The notes beneath the pieces were generated by a model. The model saw only the letters and a program-made list of their open reading frames with translations. It was not told the origin of the DNA and made no database searches. From positions 1 through 7,152 of the forward strand of contig JADGED010000120.1 in assembly GCA_016744555.1 (NCBI GenBank): a stretch of 7,152 nucleotides of DNA, read 5' to 3'. Origin of the DNA: Desulfuromonadaceae bacterium (GTDB lineage Bacteria; Desulfobacterota; Desulfuromonadia; Desulfuromonadales; Geopsychrobacteraceae). The position numbers were made by a program, and so were the translations under genes. Below, in pieces: positions 1 through 6,548 of the stretch (the first letter of the stretch is position 1; each line of letters opens with the position of its first letter).

Positions 1-1136
1 CGCATATCCTGAGGATCGTCGTGGAGATGAGCATGGTGATATGCGTGGTGCATACCATGGATAACCGAGCCGGAACCAAGAAACAAGCAAGCTTTAAAAA
101 ATGCATGGGTCATCAAGTGGAAAATACCCGCAGAAAAAGCACCGACACCCATGGCCAAAAACATGTAGCCAAGCTGTGAAACAGTTGAGTAAGCGAGAAC
201 CCGCTTGATATCGTTTTGGGCAAAACCAATTGTTGCAGCAAATACTGCCGTGGCAGCACCAACAATGGCAATTGTCATCATTGTTGCCGGAGCCATGGCA
301 AACAAGCCATTCATTCGACCGATCATATAAACACCAGCCGTAACCATGGTTGCAGCGTGGATAAGTGCCGATACCGGAGTAGGACCTTCCATCGCATCAG
401 GCAGCCAAGTAAACAACGGAATCTGCGCCGATTTACCAGTAGCACCAAGAAAGAAACACAAGGTAACAACAGTAACAACTACGCTGCCAGCTCCAAGTAA
501 ATGGCCGTGTTCGGCAATTTGAACAAAGTTTAGCGTCCAAATACCCTTTTCAGCTAGTGCCCAAAAGAGGATAAATAAGCCACAGAGAAAGCCGAAATCA
601 CCAACACGGTTAACAACAAAAGCTTTCTTCGCTGCGTCACTAGCACTCTTCTTCTCGTAGTAATAACCAATCAAGAGGTAAGAACAAAGACCAACGCCCT
701 CCCAACCAATGAACATTACCAAAGCGTTGCCACCAAGAACCAACATCAGCATTGCGCATGCAAACAGGTTGAGATAACAGAAGAACCGGTAGAAACCAGT
801 CTCACCGCTCATATAGCCGATAGAGTAGAGGTGAATTAAAGTACCAACACCAGTAACTACCATGATCATTACAGCAGAGAGCGGATCGAGCAAAAACTCC
901 CAATTTATCTGCACTTGACCGACCGTTATCCATGAACCCATAACTAGTTCATGTATTTTTTCACTGTCGCCGAGCAACCGGAAAAAGTTTTGTGCAGCAA
1001 CCAAAAATGAAAGGAACATCATGCCGGTGGCAATACCACCAATCACTGCTTCATTTTTGATCTTCTTACCAAACAAGCCGTTTACTAATGAACCGACCAG
1101 TGGGAAGAATGGGATGAGCCACAGATTACTGTACAT
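1..1136 (-). CDS. nuoL: NADH-quinone oxidoreductase subunit L, N-terminal part (cut by left window edge)
   Basis: NuoL is the large distal antiporter-like subunit of the complex I membrane arm and pumps protons. The reading frame is open from the ATG at 1136 to the window edge: 378 complete codons, with no stop or frameshift; the family is usually a little over 600 residues, so the C-terminal third is missing. Key residues are present, at positions about six or fewer above the E. coli numbering: Glu146 in the GWEGVGLCSYLLIG motif, Lys235 in TGKSAQIPLFTWLPDAMEGP, His260, and His340, His344 and Lys348 in FHLMTHAFFKACLFLGSGS. Many hydrophobic helices are evident. A Shine-Dalgarno AGGAGAG (1141-1147) supports the start. 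Just before the cut, residues 360-372 are very histidine-rich. It follows nuoK after 43 bp; nuoM and nuoN are expected beyond the edge. Identity is certain; only the C-terminus is unseen. Confidence 0.97.
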   Translation of the reverse strand, partial: MYSNLWLIPFFPLVGSLVNGLFGKKIKNEAVIGGIATGMMFLSFLVAAQNFFRLLGDSEKIHELVMGSWITVGQVQINWEFLLDPLSAVMIMVVTGVGTLIHLYSIGYMSGETGFYRFFCYLNLFACAMLMLVLGGNALVMFIGWEGVGLCSYLLIGYYYEKKSASDAAKKAFVVNRVGDFGFLCGLFILFWALAEKGIWTLNFVQIAEHGHLLGAGSVVVTVVTLCFFLGATGKSAQIPLFTWLPDAMEGPTPVSALIHAATMVTAGVYMIGRMNGLFAMAPATMMTIAIVGAATAVFAATIGFAQNDIKRVLAYSTVSQLGYMFLAMGVGAFSAGIFHLMTHAFFKACLFLGSGSVIHGMHHAYHHAHLHDDPQDM

Positions 1137-1179
1137 CAAACTCTCCTATTAGCTAAAACACCCATAAAAGTGTAATTAT

Positions 1180-1482
1180 CTACCATTTAAGCAAGTTGAA
1201 ATCATCGGTATCGATCGAATCTTTATTACGAAAGAATGCGATCATCAACGCAAGGCCAACTGCCGCTTCTGCTGCAGCAACCGTCATAACAAAGAAAACA
1301 AAAATTTGACCGTCCATATTACCAACGTGACGTGATAGGGCAATAAAGGTCAAATTAACCGAGTTAAGCATTACCTCAATGCACATAAAGATAACGATGG
1401 CGTTTTTACGGGTCAGTACGCCAAATGTACCAATTGCAAATAAGATCGCACTCAACATCATGTAGTGATTTACGGTAATCAT
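1180..1482 (-). CDS. nuoK: NADH-quinone oxidoreductase subunit K
   Basis: This is the small membrane subunit homologous to mitochondrial ND4L and to MrpC of Na+/H+ antiporters. It lies between the NuoH/A/J block and the antiporter-like subunits in the proton-transfer path. The protein has 100 residues, the normal family length, and three hydrophobic helices. The two buried glutamates known to matter for proton translocation fall exactly at the E. coli positions: Glu36 in FMCIEVMLN and Glu72 in TVAAAEAAVGLAL. The start is backed by GGAGAG at 1489-1494, eight or so bases upstream of the ATG. It starts 26 bp after the nuoJ stop and ends 43 bp before nuoL, so it belongs to the same transcript. 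Nothing is odd about it. Confidence 0.98.
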   Translation of the reverse strand: MITVNHYMMLSAILFAIGTFGVLTRKNAIVIFMCIEVMLNSVNLTFIALSRHVGNMDGQIFVFFVMTVAAAEAAVGLALMIAFFRNKDSIDTDDFNLLKW

Positions 1483-1508
1483 GGATAACTCTCCAGCGTT
1501 AGACCAAA

Positions 1509-2012
1509 TTATACTTTGCGTTTTGAGAGGACAACGGCACCAACAATTGCTACTAGCAATAGAATTGAAGCAATCTCAAAAGGGAGCAAAAAATCGACAA
1601 ACATAGCACGACCAATTAGTTCAGTATGGCCATAACTCGCAATCACTTCACTGGTAATCTCACCACCAGTTCCGGTCGCAACACCAGTACCAACAAAGTG
1701 GCTAGTAACTAACAGAACCAGTGCCGCAACAAAGCCACCACCAGCTAAACCGTGCGAATAACGGCTCTTTACCGCCAGTCCTAGATTGAGCAGCATGATA
1801 ACAAAGATAATCAGCACCATGATTGCACCGGCATAAACCATGATTTGAATTGCAGCCATAAATGGCGCTTCAAGCATGACGTAAAAAACAGCCAGACAAA
1901 GAAAAGTGGTAATCAAATTCAATGCACTATTTACTGGGTTACGACATTGGGTAACAAACAATGCCGAAAGAATCGCAACCGCAGCGGTAATATAAAAGAG
2001 AATGGCTTCCAT
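1509..2012 (-). CDS. nuoJ: NADH-quinone oxidoreductase subunit J
   Basis: NuoJ is the ND6-type membrane subunit of complex I, placed beside NuoK and NuoA; its third helix is involved in coupling quinone reduction to proton transfer. The 167-residue product has about five hydrophobic helices. The hallmark QIMVYAGAIMVLIIFV is present at residues 56-71, with the conserved Tyr60 and the GAIMVL pi-bulge region. The C-terminal helix LLPFEIASILLLVAIVGAVVL is also typical of the family. Length is close to the usual 165-190 residues. The Shine-Dalgarno AAGGAG (2024-2029) lies directly next to the nuoI stop codon (2031-2033), with an 18-bp gene spacing, so translation of nuoI and nuoJ is probably coupled. 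The long plus-strand open frame opposite this gene is a shadow of it. Confidence 0.97.
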   Translation of the reverse strand: MEAILFYITAAVAILSALFVTQCRNPVNSALNLITTFLCLAVFYVMLEAPFMAAIQIMVYAGAIMVLIIFVIMLLNLGLAVKSRYSHGLAGGGFVAALVLLVTSHFVGTGVATGTGGEITSEVIASYGHTELIGRAMFVDFLLPFEIASILLLVAIVGAVVLSKRKV

Positions 2013-2030
2013 GTTAACTTGAACTCCTTG

Positions 2031-2429
2031 TTACGACTTGAGAAGACGTTCCTTGTCAAAGTTAAAATCGGCACGGTCAAAATCAGCCAGTTCATATGCG
2101 CTTGTCATTTCAATCGCTTCAACCGGACATGCTTCAACGCAATAACCACAGAAAATACAACGCAGCAAGTCTATTTCATATACTTCAGGGTATTTCTCAC
2201 CCTTTGCATCTTCTGCCGAAACAACAGTAATACATTTTGCCGGGCACACTGTTGGGCACAAATAACAAGCAACACATTTTTCCCGATGTTGACTTGGAAC
2301 TAAACGGTGTAAGCCACGAAAACGTGGTGCCATTTCCAATTTCTGCTTCGGATAATTTACAGTGGTACGGTTTCCGGGAAGCAGGTGCTTCAGTGTTATA
2401 CTTAAGCCTTTGGCGAAATCTTTAAACAT
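2031..2429 (-). CDS. nuoI: NADH-quinone oxidoreductase subunit I (2x[4Fe-4S])
   Basis: NuoI is the peripheral-arm subunit that carries clusters N6a and N6b and hands electrons to N2 in NuoB. The 132-residue protein shows both ferredoxin motifs in full: C52-x2-C55-x2-C58-x3-CP (CVACYLCPTVCP) and C91-x2-C94-x2-C97-x3-CP (CIFCGYCVEACP). These arrange as two [4Fe-4S] clusters by motif crossing. The N-terminal segment with RFRGLHRL at 36-43 is the family's amphipathic membrane-surface element. It is shorter than the E. coli form (180 residues) and matches the short C-terminus common in many bacteria. The start is supported by AGAGGA (2435-2440). It follows nuoH by 29 bp, a gap holding a tiny ACACA/TGTGT hairpin, and precedes nuoJ by 18 bp. 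In the absence of NuoG nearby, the donor that feeds N6a is not visible here. Confidence 0.97.
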   Translation of the reverse strand: MFKDFAKGLSITLKHLLPGNRTTVNYPKQKLEMAPRFRGLHRLVPSQHREKCVACYLCPTVCPAKCITVVSAEDAKGEKYPEVYEIDLLRCIFCGYCVEACPVEAIEMTSAYELADFDRADFNFDKERLLKS

Positions 2430-2458
2430 ATCTATCCTCTACACAGCGTGTGTGGTTA

Positions 2459-3523
2459 CTACCAGAGTAGTATTGCAATACCGGTTATAACAATATTTGC
2501 AAGTGACAAGGGCAGTAGCACTTTCCAGCCCAAAAACATCAACTGGTCGTAACGAAGACGCGGGAAGGTCGCCCGAATCCAGATAAAGAAAAACATGAAG
2601 GCGAAGACTTTAATCAGGAAGTTAATCCAGCCGAAGAATGGGCCACCCCAACCGCCAAGGAACAATGTTGCAGCGATTGCAGAAACAGTAATCATATTGG
2701 CATACTCTGCCATGAAGAACAGTGCGTACTTCATTGCTGAATATTCAGTACAAAAACCAGAGACCAGCTCGGTTTCAGCTTCTGGCAAGTCAAATGGGGT
2801 CCGGTTTATTTCGGCCATAGAGCCAATCACGAACAATCCAAATGCCAAAGGCTGAGTAAAGATATACCAGTTAGGGAGAAAGCTTAGTGACTCAATTCCC
2901 CAAATTGGTAATTGTTGTGCTTGTACTATCCCACGCATACTGAGGGTCTCAGACAACATGAAGATAGCAACTATTGAGAGTCCAGCAGCAAGCTCGTAAG
3001 AGATCATCTGTGCAGTAGAACGAATACCACCGAGCAGAGAGTACTTACTGTTTGATGCCAAACCGGCAAGAACGATTCCGTAAACACCAAGACCAGCCAT
3101 AGCAACGATGAACAGTACGCCGATGTTAAGATCGGTGATCTGCAACGGCACTTCGTATAGCGTCCCATCATAAGTGAAATGGAGGTCACCGCCAAAAGGG
3201 ATAACCGCTATGGAAATGAATGCTGGAGCCAAAATCATCATTGGCGCTAAGATAAAAGCCAAGTAATGGGCTTGTGATGGAATGATGTCCTCTTTGAAAA
3301 AGAGTTTCAATCCATCGGCAATTGGCTGTAATAGACCTTTTGGGCCGGTCATATTTGGTCCCATCCGGGTCTGCATTCTACCGATTATTTTACGCTCAGC
3401 ATAAGTAGCGTAAGCAACAATCAATAAAGTACCAACAAAAGCCACGATAATTTTACCTAACATGACCCCTGTAAATAACCAAGGTGTTTCCGAGAGTGTC
3501 AGAACTTCTGGCGTCATGACCAT
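2459..3523 (-). CDS. nuoH: NADH-quinone oxidoreductase subunit H
   Basis: NuoH (ND1 type) anchors the peripheral arm to the membrane and forms much of the quinone-binding tunnel and the acidic channel leading to the pumps. The 354-residue protein has about eight hydrophobic helices and the family signatures: AERKIIGRMQTRMGPN at 42-57, GLLQPIADGLKLFFKEDIIP at 63-82, RSTAQMISYELAAGL at 168-182, and EINRTPFDLPEAETELVSG at 238-256 with its charged loop. The terminal RYDQLM...GWK...LPL block is also present. Two starts fit: ATG at 3523 (AAGGA five bases upstream) and ATG at 3517 (GAGG six bases upstream); I kept the longer one. It follows nuoD after an 88-bp structured spacer, exactly where nuoE, nuoF and nuoG sit in 14-gene operons. 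Identity is certain. Confidence 0.97.
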   Translation of the reverse strand: MVMTPEVLTLSETPWLFTGVMLGKIIVAFVGTLLIVAYATYAERKIIGRMQTRMGPNMTGPKGLLQPIADGLKLFFKEDIIPSQAHYLAFILAPMMILAPAFISIAVIPFGGDLHFTYDGTLYEVPLQITDLNIGVLFIVAMAGLGVYGIVLAGLASNSKYSLLGGIRSTAQMISYELAAGLSIVAIFMLSETLSMRGIVQAQQLPIWGIESLSFLPNWYIFTQPLAFGLFVIGSMAEINRTPFDLPEAETELVSGFCTEYSAMKYALFFMAEYANMITVSAIAATLFLGGWGGPFFGWINFLIKVFAFMFFFIWIRATFPRLRYDQLMFLGWKVLLPLSLANIVITGIAILLW

Positions 3524-3550
3524 CCTCTTCCTTCATCAGTCTATGGCATT

Positions 3551-3582
3551 GCTGCCGTTTGCAGCCGGTCAGATCTACCGGC
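3551..3582 (-). repeat. Overlapping hairpins in the nuoD-nuoH spacer
   Basis: The 88-bp spacer between nuoD and nuoH contains two inverted repeats. One is GCCGGT (3564-3569), a 7-nt loop with AGATCT, then ACCGGC (3577-3582): six perfect GC-rich pairs. The other is GCTGC (3551-3555), five bases, then GCAGC (3561-3565). The two share the GC at 3564-3565, so in the mRNA both could not form fully together. No T-run follows on the transcribed strand, so neither looks like an intrinsic terminator. They may act in mRNA processing or stability at the junction of the two halves of the operon; that role is inference. Confidence 0.5.
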
Positions 3583-3611
3583 AATCCAATATAAAACGCT
3601 TTGGCAATAAA

Positions 3612-4796
3612 TTACCGGTCGATTTCACCAAGTACAATATCTAGGGTACCAATAACTGCGATAACGTCCGCCAATAATTTTCCTTCAACCATCTGTGGTA
3701 ATGCTTGCAAATTGACAAACGATGGTGGGCGAATTTTCATTCTAAATGGATGGGTAGATCCATCTGAAACTAAATAGTAACCCAACTCACCTTTTGGCGC
3801 CTCAACCCCCTGATAAATTTCACCAGCTTCAGGCTTAAAGCCCTCGGTGATAATTTTAAAGTGGTGGATCAAGCTTTCGATGTTGTTAACCACATCTTGC
3901 TTTGGTGGCAAAACTACCTTGGGGCAATCTGCTAAGATTGGTCCAGGCTTTAACTTATCCAACGCCTGCAAAATAATCCGTGAAGATTGACGCATTTCGT
4001 CCAGACGAAGCTTATAACGATCAAAGGTATCGCAATTAGTTCTAACTGGAACTTCAAAGTCGTAATCTTCGTAACCGCTATATGGGTTATCCCGACGCAG
4101 ATCCCAATCAACACCAGAAGCCCTTAGTGCTGGGCCAGTGATACCAATATCTATAGCGTCTTCAGCACTGATTTCACCAACACCGATGGTACGCTTCTGC
4201 CAAATGCGGTTACCGGTCAACAAACCCTCATACTCATCAATGTGGGCTGGCATAGACTCAGCAAAGGCACGAATTTCGCTATCTAAACCTTCGGGGAGAT
4301 CTTCAGAAAGGCCACCAACACGGAAGTAGTTCGAGGTCATCCGTGCACCTGAAACTTTTTCGTAAATATCGGTGATATGTTCACGCTCACGGAAGCAATA
4401 CAAGAAGACTGTCATTGCACCGATATCAAGCGCATGACAAGCCAGCCAAACCAAGTGACTTTTCAGTCTGGTAAGCTCGGCCATAATAACCCGAACACGC
4501 TCTGCACGTTCTGGGATATCATCTGTAATACCAAGCAACTTCTCAACCGCTAGCACATAACCGAGGTTATTACTCATCGGTGCTAGATAATCAAGCCGGT
4601 CGGTCAGTGGAATAATTTGATGATAAGTACGATGCTCTGAAAGTTTCTCTACACCCCGGTGGAGAAAACCTATATGAGGAGTCGCCTTTTGGACAATTTC
4701 ACCATCAAGCTCAAGGATCAACTGCAACACACCGTGCGTTGACGGGTGCTGAGGACCCATATTGATGGTCATTGTTTCGGTTGTATTTGCTGCCAT
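3612..4796 (-). CDS. nuoD: NADH-quinone oxidoreductase subunit D (49 kDa-type)
   Basis: NuoD forms, with NuoB, the site where quinone is reduced; it descends from the large subunit of [NiFe] hydrogenases but has lost the metal ligands. The 394-residue protein is separate from NuoC, unlike the fused NuoCD of E. coli. Signature features: MGPQHPSTHGVLQLILELDG at 13-32, HIGFLHRGVEKLSE at 41-54, TDRLDYLAPM at 65-74 and the C-terminal VLGEIDR. His21 and Tyr70 match by spacing the quinone-headgroup ligands described in the bovine and Thermus enzymes. The ATG at 4796 is preceded by GAGG (4803-4806) six bases away; internal ATGs at codons 9 and 13 are less likely starts. It starts 33 bp after nuoC. 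The next gene is nuoH rather than nuoE, which is the notable feature of the locus. Confidence 0.98.
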   Translation of the reverse strand: MAANTTETMTINMGPQHPSTHGVLQLILELDGEIVQKATPHIGFLHRGVEKLSEHRTYHQIIPLTDRLDYLAPMSNNLGYVLAVEKLLGITDDIPERAERVRVIMAELTRLKSHLVWLACHALDIGAMTVFLYCFREREHITDIYEKVSGARMTSNYFRVGGLSEDLPEGLDSEIRAFAESMPAHIDEYEGLLTGNRIWQKRTIGVGEISAEDAIDIGITGPALRASGVDWDLRRDNPYSGYEDYDFEVPVRTNCDTFDRYKLRLDEMRQSSRIILQALDKLKPGPILADCPKVVLPPKQDVVNNIESLIHHFKIITEGFKPEAGEIYQGVEAPKGELGYYLVSDGSTHPFRMKIRPPSFVNLQALPQMVEGKLLADVIAVIGTLDIVLGEIDR

Positions 4797-4829
4797 TGTC
4801 TGCCTCGTCCGATTAAGTATTAGCTAAAA

Positions 4830-5312
4830 TTAGGAGAGTCGCCCCTGATATGGCTCACGGTCAGGCCCCTGCACAGGATAATCTTTACGCAGTGGGTGTC
4901 CTTCCCAGTCAGCTGGCATCAGAATACGGCGCATGTCGGGATGATTATTAAAATTGATCCCCATCAAATCCCAACACTCACGCTCGTGCCAGTTTGCTGT
5001 AGACCAAACTGTACTGACCGTATCGATATTGGCATTTTCTTCTGCAACCGGTGCTTTAATCCGAATCCGTTGTTTGGTCGTAATATTATAGAGATTGTAC
5101 ACCACCATAAACCGTGGTGATTGTCCCATATAGTCGACCCCACAAAGATCACAAAGCAAATTGTAACCTAAGCTATCACGCATAAAGGTACAGATATCAA
5201 CAATCTGCCCCTTATTAACGGTGATCGTTGTCTCACCCCGAAATTCAACAACATCCAAAACTTCGGATGCGAACTTCGCCTTTAGTTTTTCAACAATCGC
5301 TTTATCGCTCAT
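4830..5312 (-). CDS. nuoC: NADH-quinone oxidoreductase subunit C (30 kDa-type)
   Basis: NuoC is a structural subunit of the peripheral arm that packs against NuoD and NuoI near cluster N2. It binds no cofactor. The family signature is clear at residues 107-146: NWHERECWDLMGI, then NNHPDMRRILMP and DWEGHPLRKDYP. The C-terminal QGPDREPYQGRLS tail is typical of separate NuoC proteins. I chose the ATG at 5312 (160 residues, MSDKAIVEK) with AGGGA at 5318-5322 five bases upstream. The frame also extends to an ATG at 5327 and a TTG at 5330, but neither has a convincing ribosome-binding site. With the chosen start the gap to nuoB is 26 bp, in line with the other spacings of the operon. Identity is certain; the start is fairly sure. 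Confidence 0.96.
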   Translation of the reverse strand: MSDKAIVEKLKAKFASEVLDVVEFRGETTITVNKGQIVDICTFMRDSLGYNLLCDLCGVDYMGQSPRFMVVYNLYNITTKQRIRIKAPVAEENANIDTVSTVWSTANWHERECWDLMGINFNNHPDMRRILMPADWEGHPLRKDYPVQGPDREPYQGRLS

Positions 5313-5338
5313 TGTTTTCCCTGTCATCAACTAGGCAA

Positions 5339-5866
5339 TTAGGCCTTGTTATGAATTACGTCTCCAACACCAATAGCGGCACCAAAGGTATTGCGCTCAG
5401 CCCTGATCTTGTCTTGCAGCTTCATCAAGCCGTAGAGCAAACCTTCAGGACGTGGGGGGCAACCGGGGATATAAACATCAACCGGTAAGATCTCATCAAC
5501 ACCCTGAACTGTACTATATGTATCAAAGATGCCGCCCGAAGAAGCACAGGCACCCATAGCAATAACATAGCGTGGCTCTGGCATTTGCTCATATACAGTC
5601 TTAATAACTGGTGCCATTTTTTTAGTTACAGTACCAGCAACAATAATTACATCGGCTTGTCGCGGTGACGCACGGAACAAGATTCCCATCCGGTCAAGGT
5701 CAAACCGAGCAGCACCAGTTGCCATCATTTCAATAGCACAGCATGCTAAACCAAAGGTCAGTGGCCACATAGAACTGGCACGTGACCAGTTAACCAATTT
5801 GTCTAAACTGGTTGTGACAAAACCACTCCCTAAAGTCTTAACTTCCTGGGTTTGTTCTACTCCCAT
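5339..5866 (-). CDS. nuoB: NADH-quinone oxidoreductase subunit B (N2 cluster)
   Basis: NuoB carries the terminal [4Fe-4S] cluster N2, which reduces quinone at the NuoB/NuoD interface. The four ligands are present: the adjacent pair Cys42-Cys43 in FGLACCAIEMM, Cys107 in MGACASSGG and Cys136 in VYIPGCPPRPEG. FRASPRQADV and the VAGTVTKKMAPV block are also diagnostic. I chose the ATG at 5866 (175 residues, MGVEQTQEV) because a perfect AAGGAG lies seven bases upstream at 5874-5879; the frame also extends to a GTG at 5887, but that start lacks a comparable site. The ATG lies inside the last codons of nuoA, a 10-nt overlap, so translation of nuoA and nuoB is likely coupled. Cysteine positions are numbered from the chosen ATG. 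Confidence 0.97.
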   Translation of the reverse strand: MGVEQTQEVKTLGSGFVTTSLDKLVNWSRASSMWPLTFGLACCAIEMMATGAARFDLDRMGILFRASPRQADVIIVAGTVTKKMAPVIKTVYEQMPEPRYVIAMGACASSGGIFDTYSTVQGVDEILPVDVYIPGCPPRPEGLLYGLMKLQDKIRAERNTFGAAIGVGDVIHNKA

Positions 5867-6213
5867 TCCAGAGCTCCTTTTTTCCACACATAAATAAAGC
5901 CAACTAGAAGAATAATGATGAATACTCCCATCTCCATGAAGCCAAAAATACCGAGGCGCTTAAACATAACCGCCCATGGGTATAAGAAAACTGCTTCGAT
6001 ATCGAAGAGAATAAAAAGCATAGCAATGATGTAAAACTTGATGGAGAAACGCTCTTGCGCTGAACCAATAATCGGCATACCACACTCGTATGGAGCCAAC
6101 TTGACAGCACTGGGTTTTTTAACCCCGATCAACCGTGACAATGAGACCGACACAATTGCAAAAGCGAATGCGATTCCAATAACAATCAGAATCGGCAAAT
6201 AAATATCCAGCAT
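5857..6213 (-). CDS. nuoA: NADH-quinone oxidoreductase subunit A
   Basis: NuoA (ND3 type) is a small three-helix membrane subunit next to NuoH; its loop between helices 1 and 2 reaches to the quinone site. The product has 118 residues, within the normal range. The loop signature PYECG is at 41-45, with Cys44 matching the cysteine that marks the active/deactive switch in mitochondrial ND3. FSIKFYIIAMLFILFDIEAVFLYPWA at helix 2 contains the conserved Asp71 and Glu73, and the tail YVWKKGALEWE is typical of Geobacter-like proteins. It is the first gene of the operon; AAGGAG at 6223-6228 lies nine bases upstream of the ATG. Its 3' end overlaps the nuoB start by 10 nt and carries the nuoB ribosome-binding site within its coding sequence. 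Confidence 0.97.
   Translation of the reverse strand: MLDIYLPILIVIGIAFAFAIVSVSLSRLIGVKKPSAVKLAPYECGMPIIGSAQERFSIKFYIIAMLFILFDIEAVFLYPWAVMFKRLGIFGFMEMGVFIIILLVGFIYVWKKGALEWE
5874..5879 (-). promoter_or_regulatory. Ribosome-binding site of nuoB inside nuoA
   Basis: AAGGAG on the minus strand, seven bases ahead of the ATG at 5866. It lies within the penultimate codons of nuoA and decides the nuoB start over the upstream GTG at 5887. Confidence 0.8.
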
Positions 6214-6222
6214 ATGAAACCG

Positions 6223-6228
6223 CTCCTT
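6223..6228 (-). promoter_or_regulatory. Ribosome-binding site of nuoA
   Basis: AAGGAG, within a longer GGAAGGAGCGG purine stretch, nine bases ahead of the nuoA ATG at 6213. It supports that start. Confidence 0.75.
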
Positions 6229-6292
6229 CCATAGAAGAAATTAACCCGTTCACTGCACCCTATAGGTCGACGAGAGTGTCCGCAGCGTGTGA

Positions 6293-6321
6293 AAACTAGG
6301 ATAATTCTGCCGCTATGTCAA
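6293..6321 (-). promoter_or_regulatory. Candidate sigma-70 promoter of the nuo operon
   Basis: On the minus strand an exact TTGACA -35 hexamer (6321-6316) is followed after 17 bases by TAGTTT (6298-6293), a weak -10 that keeps only the T, A and final T of TATAAT. Transcription would begin near 6286, giving a leader of roughly 70 nt before nuoA. The -35 match and position are good, the -10 is poor, so the promoter may depend on an activator. It is a prediction only. Confidence 0.45.
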
Positions 6322-6326
6322 GAGAA

Positions 6327-6342
6327 ATACGGTATACAGTAT
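6327..6342. promoter_or_regulatory. 16-bp palindrome upstream of the nuo -35 box (possible operator)
   Basis: ATACGGTATACAGTAT is a dyad with seven of eight base pairs matched; only 6331/6338 break it. Its edge lies five bases upstream of the candidate -35 hexamer, with its centre roughly 48 bp before the predicted transcription start. That is where a dimeric activator, or a repressor, could bind. The motif does not clearly match a binding site I know, so no regulator is named. Confidence 0.35.
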
Positions 6343-6376
6343 GCAATTTTCACTAACATAATTATTCGCTTTAACT

Positions 6377-6452
6377 CTAAAATTACAGCAGTTTTTGGTA
6401 TTTATTAGTTTTTTAGGCTCAATCGAATAGGTGCCGAACAAGGTAATTTTAG
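6377..6452. repeat. 10-bp perfect inverted repeat, 56-bp spacer
   Basis: CTAAAATTAC (6377-6386) is matched by its exact reverse complement GTAATTTTAG (6443-6452). Both arms are AT-rich and lie upstream of the nuo promoter. It may be chance in such AT-rich sequence; no function is claimed. Confidence 0.3.
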
Positions 6453-6548
6453 CAAATTTTACTGATACTGTGTGGGCAGAACCTTTACTGGGACGCAATC
6501 CGCTCCAACCCACAATTACCAGATAGGGAAATAAAGTATTCTTAGTGT

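Noticed and set aside
216..500. 94-codon plus-strand open frame
   Set aside because: It lies fully antisense to nuoL, and its product is a low-complexity Ser/Asn/Cys/His-rich sequence typical of a shadow frame.
1845..2303. 152-codon plus-strand open frame
   Set aside because: It is antisense to nuoJ and nuoI, both of which have diagnostic motifs; the plus-strand product resembles no family.
2441..2453. ACACA-GCG-TGTGT hairpin between nuoH and nuoI, sharing the 9-mer CAGCGTGTG with the nuoA leader (6283-6291)
   Set aside because: The stem is only five weak pairs without a T-run, and a shared 9-mer in 7 kb is easily chance.
6259..6266. CCTATAGG as an alternative -10 box close to nuoA
   Set aside because: No -35-like sequence lies 16-18 bases upstream (GC-rich CGCTGC region), so the TTGACA-based promoter is preferred.
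6313..6513. 66-codon minus-strand open frame upstream of nuoA
   Set aside because: It starts with GTG, has no ribosome-binding site, has no recognisable domain, and overlaps the -35 box and palindrome of the likely nuo promoter.
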